A stretch of DNA of 64,000 bases from Otatea glauca (taxonomy: Eukaryota > Streptophyta > Magnoliopsida > Poales > Poaceae), in NCBI GenBank assembly GCA_036346275.1, contig CM070723.1:32308176-32372175 (forward strand), in the 5' to 3' direction. This document shows positions 44,085 through 56,255 of this stretch, piece after piece. The notes under the pieces are model-generated. The model made no database searches. It had not been told where the DNA came from and saw only the letters and a program-made list of their open reading frames with translations. A program made the translations under genes and the position numbers. Numbering within the stretch: the stretch's first letter is position 1; each line of letters begins with the position of its first letter.

Positions 44085-45786
44085 TGAAGGATCGAAATGG
44101 CGATCAAAGGGGGGGTAATGAATGATCCCAAATAAAATTTTCCCCCACTCAAAATACTCCAAACAATCTCACAATAAAAATCTGAAACACCCAAAGATTT
44201 TCCTTCAAACTAGCGTTTCTCATATTCGCATACCCTCCAAAACACGAACAATTAGACAACTATGTGTACCCCAAGCTTGCATGGATGAGAACCATGAATC
44301 ATGTGAGGGATTTTTTCATCACAATCTTGGTTGTGAAGTGTCCAAACAAAGAGTAATCAATTCAAAGGCTACTTATCTAAAAGAGATAAAGCTAAAACAC
44401 CAAAGCCTCTTTCCAGAAAAGTAAAAGCAGATTTTTCAGGAATTGTCCTCAATTGGAGCAGGTGGTTGGTGAGTTTCTGTTGCTCTAAAATTTTTGGGAA
44501 TTTTTCTCCCTGTGAGAAGTTGAGTCGTGAAACAGTACACCAAACATAACCTCAAAAAGCTTTGTAGAATAAATATGAAAAATCAAGCATTACATACAGT
44601 CAGGAACTTCGATCAGAATGTTTGAGGCTCGGTATTCACTTCATAGCGCTCAAACGGTGAAACCAATGGACTCACAAATGTTTCCAGAGATGGATATATG
44701 AGTCTGGCACCTTCTGCAACATGAATAACACAAAAATTATGTTTATAGATTTTTATAAAAATCAAACACTAACTGCTGCGCGAAGAACAAGTTCTGGACA
44801 GATTTGCAATTCAATAAAAATTTGATCTCTAGTCTATCCTAGGGTGCAAGAAAGATGTAAAACCATATGAACACCCTCAAGACATCCTAGAAGAATTGCA
44901 TTTAGATGGAGGGAGGCAAATCCAAATTGCGAGAAAGTAAATTGCGAGAATGTAAATGCGGGAAAGTAAATGCTGAATTTAAATTGCATAAAGTAAAGAC
45001 ATAATGTAAATGCGCAATTTAAATTCACAATAAGGTAAAGAAAATTTTTGTATTTTCTGGAAGGAGAGGTTACAAAGCCTCACATTTCATGTGGGCAAAG
45101 CTCAAAGGAGCATCAAAAACATCAAAACCTTCAAGGGGAAGGCTACCCCTCCACCCCTATTTATACAACTCTTGGGCCACGTACCACCCTTGGATGAGCC
45201 TCTAAACCCTAGAGCATCCATCAAGGGCTAGGATTTACACACTCAACCAGCCATGCACGGGTTCACCCAAAACCCACAACACATAATGGGTTTTTTTGCA
45301 CGGTTCTCAAAGCACACTAACTAGACCCGCTAACCTATCAACTAGACCAAGATTCAATGGTCCTCATTGATCCACACAGCGTCTAGCTAGCATCTCATCC
45401 GTTCCTTATCTTCACAGCTTGCACGAACTCCGTCTCTGATCATCTTCCGACGATCCCCGACCGTCTGGACCTCCGACGATCCTCGCCTAGTCCCGGCCAT
45501 CCTTCGCCTCACCATGACCTAGCACTGTCGTCCTGCAACCATCAAAAACAAAGAAATATATCACAAAGCAATGTTCAATCATCACAAATGCTCACAATTA
45601 ATTATGTCTCAATCATTAGTCGGTTCTACCGCCAGCCACAGGCCGATAGTACCGCAAGAAGTTAACACAACTCAAATTGCTTCCTTTTGAATTCCAATTC
45701 AAATCAAACTCAAACCTGAGCACACCTTGCTCAAAGAAAGTCAAATACTCATCACAAACATGGATGAACCTCCACATGGTCCTTCA
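44085..45786 (-). repeat. C3 3' LTR (1702 bp)
   Basis: TGAAGGACCATG at 45786 to GATCCTTCA at 44085 on the minus strand. Nearly the same length as the C1 LTR (1701 bp) and visibly closer to it than to the C2 LTR. Confidence 0.93.
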
Positions 45787-45797
45787 ATCTCCCCCTT
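45787..45797 (-). other. C3 polypurine tract
   Basis: Minus-strand AAGGGGGAGAT adjoining the LTR, identical to C2. Confidence 0.9.
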
Positions 45798-47616
45798 GAT
45801 GAGTATATTGACAAACCACACTAAAGGCATAAATTTGAGTTTGAATAAGAGAAGAAGAAAGCAATTTGATTGCAAAACCACACATGGTCTAGAGAGAAGA
45901 GATTGAGAACATGACCAAGTTGGCAAGAAAGATTTTAGAGCAAGGTAATATAAAGAACAAGTTTTCCACAAAAAGCTCTAAAAATCCAATAAAACTCATA
46001 AATGTTTATGATTCTTAAGATTTGCAAATTTTCAACAAAATCATAAAATCCAAGATACATTTTTCATTTTTATCTTTTTAATGTGCCGTTTCTTCAATTT
46101 CTCCCCATTTTGGTAATATAGGCATCAACATGACATTGTCTCCCCCTTTTTTATGTATGCATGAAATGCAAGCTAAGGGAGCTTTGAAGATTATCCAAAT
46201 GATCATAATGACAAGAAATGACACCAAGTTTATCAATTTCAGATTATACTAGTCTAAGACATGTCCAAGGGTAAATAACAAATTTTGCTCATAAGCTTAG
46301 TTTTGAAAATGTGCCATTTTTTGCAAGATTTGACAAGTGCAAAACTTAGCAAAGTTTCAAAGCTAGAAGCAAAACCACTCAAGGATCAAATGGAAAACCT
46401 AGAGTTCAACCTACTCAACACTTTGGGGAATTTTGAAGCGCATATAAGGTCCTTCGAGCTCATTTTTCAATTTATGCAAATTTTCTTTTAGACTTTGAAA
46501 AACTTAGCGAGGTGCAAATGTTTGACATTATTTGCATTCTTTACCCACTTATGTGTTTGATATTTGCATTTTTTTTATTGATTGACTCAAGCCATTTTCG
46601 ATCATCTCAAGAGTAACTCTTAATAGAATGATCTTGGTCATACACAATATATTCCAAGTTCATCCCAAATGTAATGGGAAGCAATGTCGTGAATATAAAG
46701 TGTTGAGATCAATTTTGCACAGAAGAGTCAATTTATTTTTAATTTTCAATTTAGCACATATGAGCAATTCTGAAGGACTCAAATATGGATCAACCAAATT
46801 TCACCCAAATTGCTATAGGGACTCTAGAGAAATCCGAAATTTCACAATTCATGGTAAAAGCCCCTAGAGAAGAAACCTAGTAAGTGAAAGCAACATGTTT
46901 CATCAAGTTTTTCATTTAAAGCTTTATTTTCATTTTTAAGCTTAGCATGTTAAATGATCTTGGATATATCTAAGCTAGTGATTTTCTCCATATGATGTAG
47001 CATGGTGTATAGCATGAAGAAGAAATCAATTGCATAATAGACAAAGCTCATTAAACAGAAAATACAGTCTATATGCAATGCATGAAAAGATTTCCAAACT
47101 CCCCTTCAGCATATGAGTCAATTTTAAGCACAAATTTGGTTCAAGTTGAATTATTAGTTGAATTAAGCTTAAGAAAGGTTCAAATGAACTCAATCGAAAC
47201 CAGAAAGACAGAATGAGGAGAGGACACGAGAAAATGCAAACTGGATGGCTATTGAGCATAGAAAAGATAGATGACACTCACTATGGCTCAGACTCGCTCT
47301 CATCTTCCCCAATGACTGACATAGGTAAGCTGACTCTAGATCCCACCTAAGGAGTGCACACAGACCCTGTCTACCCAGGGAGCTCAACACCTGCTAGACT
47401 TATAAGACTGTGAGGGAACTCAACCTAGAGAGAAGAGAGAACAGCTAATCACGCGTGATAGCAACCTAAAGCACAAGATGAGAGGTCCATTCAAAGTTTG
47501 CCAGAAGTCTAAGTGAAGTGAAACCAACTTAGGAAAACAAGCTCATAATCACCCAGAAAAAGAAAGGAAATGCTGGAAGAAAATATATAGTACATAATAT
47601 ACAAACCAGCTCCACC
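45798..47616 (-). other. C3 spacer between pol and 3' LTR, no gene recognised
   Basis: Homologous to the C2 spacer over its length. No recognisable protein. The pol-end purine run here reads GGTGGAGCTGG, because the stop and tract have mutated (TTAGGTGG where C2 has TGAGGGGG). Confidence 0.65.
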
Positions 47617-49140
47617 TAACGATAAGCCGTAAGGGCTCACGACTCCAAGCTCACTCCTCAAGGCAACAAACCTGGAGCTATCCAAAGGCTTGGTAAAGAT
47701 ATCGGCTAACTAGTGGTCACTCTCTACAAATAAAAGCACGATATCCCCCTTCTCCACATGGTCTCTAAGGAAGTGATATCTAACATCAATATGCTTGGTC
47801 CGAGAATGCTGCACTGGGTTCTTAGCAATGCAGATAGCAGAAGTATTATTACAGAAAAGTGGCACACTCTCTATCTCTAACTCAAAGTCCCGCAAGGTCG
47901 ATCTTATCCAGAGTACCTGACTACAGCAACTGGCTGCAGCAACATACTCGGCCTCAGCGGTGTACAGTGCAACCCCAAACTACTTCCTTAATGACCAAGA
48001 AACAAGAGAACTGCCAATGAATTGGCAAGTGCCAGAAGTGCTCTTCCTATTTATACTACAGTCAGCAAAATCAGCATTGAAAAAGGCTCGAAGAGACAGA
48101 CAAGAAGAAGCAGACTACCAAATACCATAATCAGTGGTAGCATGAAGGTACCTGAAGATACGCTTCACCGCTTAGCGGTGAGAGGTGCGAGGAGAGGCCT
48201 GAAATCGAGCGCACAGACACACAGCAAAATGTATGTCCGGCCTCGAAGTGGTGAGGTACAGGAGGGAGCCAATCATACTCCGAAGCTCCTTCTGATCAGC
48301 AGGCTCACCATCATCGTCAGGCTTGAGAACAACAGTGGTGGCCGTAGGAGTCATCACCAGCTTACCATCAGACATATCAAATAGCCTCAGGAGGTCCTGA
48401 GTATACTTACCTTGGTGCAGGAAAGTACCCTGCCGAGTCTGCTTGATTTGGAAGCCAAGAAAGTAGCTCAACTTGCCTATAATACTCGTCTCAAACTCTG
48501 TGCTCATCACCTCAGAAAACTGAGACACAAGCAAATGAGATGAGCCACCAAAACTGATATCGTCCACATAAATCTGGACGAGAAGAAAATGCGACTCATG
48601 GTGTCCGATGAATAGAGTCTTGTCTACTATGCCCATCTTGAAGTCATGGCTGAGAAGATAAGACTTGAGGCTCTGATACAATGCTTTAGGGGCCTGCTTG
48701 AGTCCATACAAAGCTTTGGAAAGCTTGTATACATGACTCGGAAACTTGGGGTTTTTGAATCTTGGAGGTTGTTTGACATAAACCTCTTCCTCAATATAGC
48801 CATTGATGAATGCACTCTTGACATCCATTTGATAGAGCTTGAAGTCCCGAGATGCAGAAAATGCAAGCAGGATCCTAATAGCCTCTAGTCTAGTTACAGG
48901 GGCAAAGGTCTCCTCAAAGTCAAGATCCTCAACTTTAGAAAAGCAGTGTGCAACTAGCCTAGCCTTGTTGAGAATGACAACCCCATCTCACTCTGCTTGT
49001 TTTTGAACACCCACTTGGTCCCAATGACATTATGACCAGATGGACGTTCTACAAGCTACCAGACTTTATTCCTCTCATAGTTTTCAAGTTCCTCATGCAT
49101 AGAATTAGTCCAAGGCTCGTCAGATAATGCATGAGTCACA
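47617..49140 (-). pseudogene. C3 reverse transcriptase and RNase H
   Basis: RT open frame at 48828-48172 with MDVKSAFINGYIEEEVYV, ALYGLKQAPKALYQSL and an intact YVDDISFGG box, then a stop in SHR(stop)AVKRIF. RNase H is partly readable at 47895-47710 (CNNTSAICIAKNP, SRTKHIDVRYHFLRDH) and ends LADIFTKPLDSS...GLS without its stop, which reads TTA. The pre-RT part (49140-48830) is broken by indels. Confidence 0.9.
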
Positions 49141-49149
49141 TCCTTCGGC

Positions 49150-50776
49150 TCAAACGAGGCAACAAAGGTAGAAATTGGACAAACCTGATTTTGAGCGAGT
49201 GACTCGCTCAAACAGATCACCGATGATCTGATCAGGTGGATGAGAATGCTGAATATAATGAGGAGGTCCAGAAGCAGAAGTGGCCTCTACCTCATGCACA
49301 GAATAGGTAGGAGCAGAGCCACTAGCTGTATGAGAGTCAGAAGGCAAGGGCTGGCCTTCCTGAGATGCAAAAATGGAAACAGGAGGCACCTCAGGTATAG
49401 AGGGGACTGGATCAGGTGGAACACCATCATCTCCATCATCCTCATCCTCTACAAAGATGGTCTCGGAGGAAGAAGAAGAGCTCAAATGTCGAGTCTAGCT
49501 CTGGCTAGCCTCATCAAAGGTCACTTCACAGGTCTCTATGATCCTATGCGCATCGCAACTCCAGACCCTATAGCTATGAGAAGAAGTTGAATAACCCAGA
49601 AAGATACCATTAGAAGAACAAGACTCAAACTTACCCAGGTTACCAGACTTCAAAATAAAACACTTGCAACCAAACACACGAAAATGAGAAACACTAGGCT
49701 TTCGTCCATACCTCAACTCGTATGAAGTGCGGTGCAAATGTGCTCTCAAGAATACACGATTAGAAACATGGCAAGCAGTAGCTATAGCCTCAGCCCAAAA
49801 CTTCCTAGGAGTACTTTACTCGTCTAGCATCATCCTGGCCATCTCTACTAGGGTCTTGTTCTTCCTTTCCACTACGCCATTTTGCTGAGGGACTTAGAGA
49901 GAGGAGAACTAATGCTCTCAACCAGACTCCACACAGAAACTCTCAAAATAGGAGTTCTTGAACTCCATATCATTGTCACTGCGTATAGCTCGTAGGGCAC
50001 CAGGGAGCTCAAAAGACAACCTATGAACCAAACCCCTAAAATGAGTAAAAGTCTCATCCTTCGAGGACATGAATAACACCCAAGAGTACCTCGAAAAATC
50101 ATCAACAATGACAAGAACTTACCACTTCCCACCCATTGACTGCTTTCTAGCTGGACCAACAATGTCCATATGTAAAAGCTGTCCTGGTGCATCAATCATC
50201 ACAACAGTGACTGGGAGATGAGAAGCAGCAACCATCTTGCCATGTCGGCAAGGAGAGCAAACTAAGTCTTTGACCAATTTGAGTTTGGGCAAACCACGAA
50301 TGAGATAATGGCAGCTCACTCGGGTCAAATGATTAAAACCAATGTGACTAAGTCTCCTATGCCAGAAGGAGAGATCATAGGACTCTGAAGCAATCAAACA
50401 ACGAAGAGAGTCTTCAAAAGAAGTAGAAAAATCAGCATGAAAGACTCCCATATCTAGAAATCCTGTATACTAACCTTCCTGAAGAATCGAGGATTCTACA
50501 GGCGATACTCTTGAAACTCACCTCGAAAGAGTCATCAATAAGCTGAGAAACAGAAAGCAAATTGTATTGCAGCTTACTCACTAAGGCAACATCTTTAAGA
50601 ATGAAATTATCATTAACTCTACCTAAAGAAGCATCCCCGAAAGTGATCAACTCATCACCGGGGGCTCGGAATAGGGAAGAAAACCATCGAGAATCTCCGA
50701 TCATATGACGAGAACAACCGGAGTCGACAATCCAAACATCTCCCTTCCCCATCTGACAAACCTGATCAAGACACAA
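49150..50776 (-). pseudogene. C3 protease and integrase
   Basis: Protease frame at 50776-50432 with VDSGCSRHMIGD. GAG-pre-integrase at 50451-50119 (WHRRLSHIGFNHL, CSPCRHGK) leads to the first integrase Asp (LHMDIVGP). The next part of the core is read in another frame (50195-49872), where the DNGTEF-type motif is degraded. The integrase C-terminus is at 49749-49495 (SYELRYGRKPSVSHF, SSNGIFLGYSTSS), and the acidic linker EDEDDGDDGVPPDP follows. Frameshifted throughout. Confidence 0.88.
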
Positions 50777-50845
50777 GAGAGAAAGACGACTCGGTACTGG
50801 GATAGAGTGAAGACTTGGGAACCCAATACTGAACTACACGATGCC

Positions 50846-52848
50846 TCAGAGTACCAGCATCAGAAGAAGACTGGACTCGAGTGTCTCTCTGACGTTTAGC
50901 CCTAACAAGATCAGTAGCAACTCTAGTAGATGATCTAGGAGTTGAAATTGGGTTGTCCCGCCGTGATGCAAAGGCTGGACCACCCCAGTGAGGTTGCCTA
51001 AAACTCCTACTAGAAAACACCTCACGCTGCTGATATCTACCTCGATGAGAAAATGAGGAATATCAAGAGGACGGCGGAAAGACTGACCACGAGCAGCTCT
51101 AGGACTAAAACTCAAAGAAATAGCATGAAAACCAAGTCCTGAACGTTGCCCAAAATCAGGCGACTCTCTAACCTGTCTAGAAGCAATGTGTGCCTTAGAA
51201 GTACTCAGAGTCAGGGGATGACCCTGAATACCCCTAAGAGAAGCAACACGCTCACGCCGAGTGTTCTTAGCCCGCTTGAAACACAAATCTACTAGGTGAC
51301 CATCCTTCTTATAGAAGGTGCATGTGCACTTCGCCTTGCTAGAGGCAGAAGCTACAGGAGTAACACCCTTCTGGTCAGAAGTCCTATGGACAACCACAAT
51401 AGACCTAAACACATTGGTACTCATCCTGGGAGCTACCACAATCTCACTACTTTTGGAGCCGCACACAATGGTGGGAGGATGCACCCGAGCGTGCTCCAAG
51501 GGAACAAATCCTAGACCTTGATTAAATTTACTAATCTTGGATTTGTCTAGAATAAGATTGAGCTTCTTCTTGCCTCCTACGAACTTCTCGAGAGTGCTCA
51601 TGAGATACTCACAATCTCGGAAGAAAGAGGCAAATGAAGAATAGGGGAGAGAGAAAGAAGAAGAACTAGAAAGAGAAGCTCTCTCAGCACGTGCATTTTT
51701 CTCACTCAACACGGCTGCCTCAATCTTGAGGGCCTCAATAGAAACGCAAGATGCATCTCTAATCCTATGGGCTTGGTCTTCTAACTTCTTCCTAATTTCG
51801 ACTTGAATTTTATCCAAGTCCCCCTCAATCACATTACATCGCAAGCAACTTTCTTGTGACTTAGCTAGTAAATCCTTAGCAAGATTAGCACACTTGACAT
51901 TTAGATATTCATTGTCAAGTTTTAGTTGCTTATAACCCTCACATGAGCTGACTTGGTCCTTAGAAGCATGCATTTCAAGTTCATCGTTTCTAGAAGAAAG
52001 CTTCCTAAGGTGATCGCTCATGGCATCAATTTCAGCAAGCAATTTAGGGCAATTAGAACATGGCGGAGTAGAGTGAGCATGGAGCAAACTAGCATCTAGA
52101 AGAATAGCATCAATAGATTCATCGCTAGCCTTCTTCAACCTAAGACTATCTAGTTCAGATAACACACTATCATGCATAGTCCTTAGGTTCTACAACTCCA
52201 TAAGAAGTGCATCACACAAAGAACAGCCATCAGTGACTCAAGAGGGAGAAGATCTAAGAGAAGCTAACTCTCGAGTCAAGGTACCTACTTCCTTCTCTAG
52301 CTCCACACACCTAACTCTAGCTCTAGCATAAAATTTTCCTAATTTGCAGAAAGCTTCATTGAGCTGGTCATAGGAGGGTACCTCGTCCGAGTCGTTGTAG
52401 AGCTCGGAGTCTCTGATGCCGCTGGCGTCGGCCATGAAGCACATGCCGGAGAAGTCATCACCGCCTTTCTTCTCTTGCAGTTCATCCTCACCCTTGTCGC
52501 TCAATGTCTCCGTGTCGGAGAGATTGATGTTGTCAAGCGCGGCAAGGACGTGGTGGAAGAGCTTCTTGTTCTTGGAGAAGTTGCGGTACATCTTCTCACG
52601 CGTCGGCTCGCGAACTAGAGGCTTCTTGTTGCGGTTCTTGTCGTTGTAGTCGTTCTTTGTCGAACCGCCGGTGTTGTTCTTTGTCTTCTCCAGTTTGGGG
52701 CAATTATCCCGAATGTGCTTGGGGCCACCACACTCGATGCATGTGATCATGCCAGCTCTCTTCCTCTCTCTCACCCTCTTGTATGCATGTGAAAATTTGT
52801 GAGCTAGAAGAGCAAGCTCATTTTCTGGACATTTTCCTAGTTGGTCAT
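50846..52848 (-). pseudogene. C3 gag
   Basis: Mostly one frame from 52848, starting inside gag at DQLGKCPENE. The zinc knuckle CIECGGPKHIRDNC lies near 52700-52740. A TGA at 52238 replaces an Arg codon (CGA) and a second stop follows. The 443-codon remainder has Cys-pair coiled-coil segments and a second zinc-finger-like motif CTFYKKDGHLVDLC, whose second Cys is Tyr. A one-base loss in an A run (51052-51055, four As against five in C1) shifts the frame before the protease; the continuing frame reads SSRSFRQPHWGGPAF. Confidence 0.88.
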
Positions 52849-53306
52849 TGTTAGTGTTATGCCCTTGAGGCAATCATTTAGATGATTATAACATGACTAT
52901 GTTTATGAATAATAATATGATTATTGGTCCAATGAATGTATATCATTGTATTGATCAACAAGTATGTGACTTGTTTATGAAGCTCTTTACTTATTGATGT
53001 AATTCGATAAATATCTCTGATCGGATATTATCGTATAGGACAACGATGAATAGATCAGCACATGTAGTGATCGATGATCATGCTTCATAGATCATGGGAT
53101 ATGGAGGTATCATCTATACATTGTGGACGCATGTTGAAGAACATGGGTTAGATAGACCTTCAATGGGACATTGCGAGAATGTTACATTCTTATGTGTCAT
53201 CAGTGTATCTCATACATAGTAGATGTATGATCCTTAGACCTGAGATTGTCATGTTCCCTACATGTGTAATAGTTTTCCTTGGGGCTATCAAACACTACAT
53301 CCTAAC
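52849..53306 (+). repeat. D2: truncated copia LTR related to D1
   Basis: Starts TGTTAGTGTTATGCCC exactly where C3 gag breaks off and matches the reverse complement of 15885 down to about 15427 of D1. It stops at CATCCTAAC (53306), where unrelated gypsy sequence follows. Orientation is plus, opposite to D1. Either an insertion whose far part was deleted, or part of a rearrangement. Confidence 0.88.
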
Positions 53307-53677
53307 GAGTGGTGGCTCAGTCCAAACGGACTTTGTATGAGGAAGTTATGGCCTTTTTATTCCGACGCTGTCAGACTGACTCCGAGACGAGTTGTAGTCT
53401 GAATTGAAGTGCACAGACGTCATCAATTGGGCTTGTACTTTAGTTGAATGTGGCTTGTAGGTGTTCAAGTTGTGTATGAGGTCTCCTTGAGTTAGCATCT
53501 CCTCTCCCATGCTCCTAAGTAACAACACATCACAAGAAAATTTTTGCAGTAGTACATTCTCATTAGAACAAGTATTATCACCTAAGAACGAGCTCACCTT
53601 GTAATTGAGTTGTTTTGCTCGGGCTCGTATTATTGGACCAGGAGTTAAAGTTGTATTCATAGGAGTTATGTCCTCAT
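53307..53677 (-). pseudogene. Ty3-gypsy polyprotein C-terminal fragment
   Basis: Minus-strand frame at 53660-53346 containing TPGPIIRARAKQLNYKVSSF and EMLTQGDLIHN. The GPITRARAKQLN-like motif marks the C-terminal end of a group of grass gypsy polyproteins, and a diverged plus-strand version occurs near 60570 (GPIKRVRAHQLNYQV). Downstream sequence to 53307 would be its 3' untranslated part. No other part of this element is adjacent. Confidence 0.7.
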
Positions 53678-55557
53678 CACTTGTGATGTGACCTTGGATG
53701 AGGCTACCCCAGGAGCTAGACCTGATATATCAGGCTCTTCTTCTCTCTCTAAGACATCTTTCTAGAGGATGAGGATGATGGAGATGATGGTGTTCCATCT
53801 GATGTAGTTCCCTCTATACCTAAGGTCCCTCCTGTTTCTATTTCTGCACCTCAGGGAGGTCAGCCCTTACCTTCAGACTATCCTTTAGTGAGTGGCTATG
53901 TTCCTGCCTCTTCTTTTCATGAGGTAGAGGCCACTTCTACTTCTAGACCTCCCCGCTATATTCGGAGAGATCATCCACCTAATCAGATCATTGGTGATCT
54001 GTTTGAGTGGGTCACACACTCAAAATCAGGCTTGTCCAGCTTTTGCCTCCACTCAGCCTTTGTTGCCTCTTTTGAGCCAAGGATGTTTCACATACATTAT
54101 CCAATGAGTCATGGATTAATGCTATGCATGAGGAATAAGGTATGGCAGCTTGTTGAGCTCCCATTTGATCAAACGTCATTGGGACCAAGTGGGTGTTCAA
54201 GAACAAGCACAATGAAGATGGAGTTATCATTAGAAATAAGGCTAGACTACTTGCATAGGGCTTTACTCAGGTTGAGGGTCTTGACTATGAGGAGACTTTT
54301 GCCCCTATAGCTAGACTAGAGGCTATTATGATCCTGCTTGCATTTTCAGCATCCAAGGGCTTCAAGCTTTAATAATGGATGTCAAGAGTGCATTATTCAA
54401 TGGATATATTGAGGAAGAGGTTCATGTTAGGCATCATCCAGGATTCAAGAACCCCAAGTATCCAAACCATGTCTTCAAGATTTCCAAAGCCTTATATGGA
54501 TTTAAGCAGGCCCCTAGAGCTTGGTTTGAGAGGCTTATGTCATATCTTCTTAGTCATGGTTTTAAGATGGGTATAGTAGACAAGACTCTGTTCATTAGTC
54601 ACCAGGATTCTTATTTTCTCCTCATCTAGATTTATGTGGACGATATTATCTTTGGTGGATCTTCGCACTCTCTTGTGTCTCAATTTTCAGAGGTGATGAG
54701 CACAGAGTTCGAGATGAGCATGATGGCCGAGTTGAGGTACTTCCTTGGCTTCCAAATCAAACAGACTCAGGAAGGTACCTTCTTGCATCAAGGCAAGTAC
54801 ACTCGAGACCTCCTAAGGCGCTTCGACATGTCTGACGGGAAGATAGTGATGACTCCTATGGCTACCAAAGCTGTCCTTGAGCCTGACGAGAATGGCGAGC
54901 CAGTTGATCAGAAGGAGTTCCAAAGCATAATCGACTCCCTCTTATATCTCACTGCCTCGAGACTAGACATAGATTTTTCTGTGTGCCTGTGCACTCGATT
55001 TCAGGCTTCTCCTCGCGTCTCTCACCGTCAAGCGGTGAAGCGCATCATTAGGTACCTTCGAGCTACTATTGATTATGTGGTATTTGGTATTCTTCCTCTT
55101 CTTGTCTGTCTCTTAGAGCCTTTTCCGATGTAGACTTTCCTGGCTGTAGGATAGATAGGAAGAGCACTTCTGGCACATACCAATTCATTGGCACTTCTCT
55201 TGTCTCTTGGTTATCTAGGAAGATGTTCGGAGTTGTACAGTCCACTACTGAGGCCAAGTACGTCGTTGTAGCTAGTTGCTGTAGTGAGGTGCTTTGGATG
55301 AGATTAACCTTGCGAAACTTTGGGTTAGAAATAGAGAGTGTTCCACTTTTCTGTGACAACATTTCTACTGTTTGCATTACTAAAAACCGAGTGAAGCACT
55401 CCAGAACCAAGCACATAGACATTAGGGTGATATAGTGCTTCAGTTTGTAAAGAGTGACCAACAGGTTGCTGATATATTTACCAAGCCTTTGGATAGCTCT
55501 ATGTTTGTGGCCTTGAGAGGAGAACTTGGAGTTGTGTGCCCTTACAGTATCACTTGA
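53678..55557 (+). pseudogene. C4 reverse transcriptase and RNase H
   Basis: Linker EDEDDGDDGVPSD near 53765; QIIGDLFEWVTHSKSGLSSF; RT from MDVKSALFNGYIEEEVHVRH (54375) with FLLI(stop)IYVDDIIFGG, where TAG at 54627-54629 replaces the Gln codon. The same frame continues to 55133. RNase H is in shifted frames (STSGTYQFIGTSLVSW, TTEAKYVVVASCC, CDNISTVCITK), and the gene ends at TGA 55555-55557, followed by GGGGGAGCTAG. Confidence 0.9.
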
Positions 55558-56250
55558 GGGGGAGCTAGTTTATATATTATGTACTATATATGTTTTCTTC
55601 CAATATTTCCTTTCTTTTACAGCTTTTGGGTGATATTAAGCTTATTTCTAGAGTTTTGAGTTCAGTTCACTTAGACTTCTGGTATGCTTTGCATTGACCT
55701 CTCATCTTATACTTTAGGTTGCTATTATGCACAATTATCTATTCTCTCTTCTCTCTAGGTTGAATTCTCTCACTGTCTTATAAGTTTAGCAGGTGTTTGG
55801 CCTTCCTGGATAGACAGGGTCTGTGTGCACTCCCTAATAGGGATCTAGAGTCAGCTTCCCTATGTCAATCATTAGGGAAGATGAGAGCGAGTCTGAGCCA
55901 CAGTGTTCTCTTCTTTCTTTTCTATGCTCTATAGCCACCCAGTTTGCAATTTCACGACTTCTTCTCCTCATTCTATATTTCTGGTTTTGATTGAGTTCAT
56001 TTGGATCTTCCTTAATCTTAATTATGCTAATAACTCAACTTGAACCAGATATGTGCTTAAAATTGATTCACTTGTTGAGGAGGAGTTTCAGAATTTGCTT
56101 CATGCATTGCATATAGACCTTATTTTCTATTTTTATGAGGTTTGCATATTATGCAAATGAGCTATTATTCATGCTATGCACCATGCTCTTTTATGAAGAA
56201 AAATGCTAGCTTACATATGTCCAAGTCCATTTTGAACATCATAAAAATTT
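53678..56250 (+). mobile_element. Copia fragment C4 (plus strand, left arm of the inverted repeat)
   Basis: Begins in the integrase-RT linker (CDVTLDEATPG) and runs through RT, RNase H and the first ~690 bp of the 3' spacer. It then stops at about 56250, where C5 starts in the opposite direction. No LTR. Shares variants with C5 (for example NPKYPNHVFK where C2 and C3 have NPKFPSHVYK), so C4 and C5 are closer to each other than to C2 or C3. Confidence 0.88.
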
Positions 56251-56255
56251 AACAA

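Larger units (their letters stand above)
44085..52848 (-). mobile_element. Ty1-copia element C3 (3' LTR, pol, most of gag)
   Basis: The most complete internal region of the C family here. On the minus strand the order is gag, protease, integrase, RT-RNase H, spacer, polypurine tract and 3' LTR. At 52848 the gag frame stops against an unrelated copia LTR (D2), so the first part of gag, the primer site and the 5' LTR are absent. The left flank at 44080-44084 is CATAA; its partner cannot be located. Confidence 0.92.

Noticed and set aside
53888..54310. 140-codon plus-strand frame as a separate gene
   Set aside because: It aligns with the integrase-RT linker and pre-RT segment of the C family, so it is part of C4.
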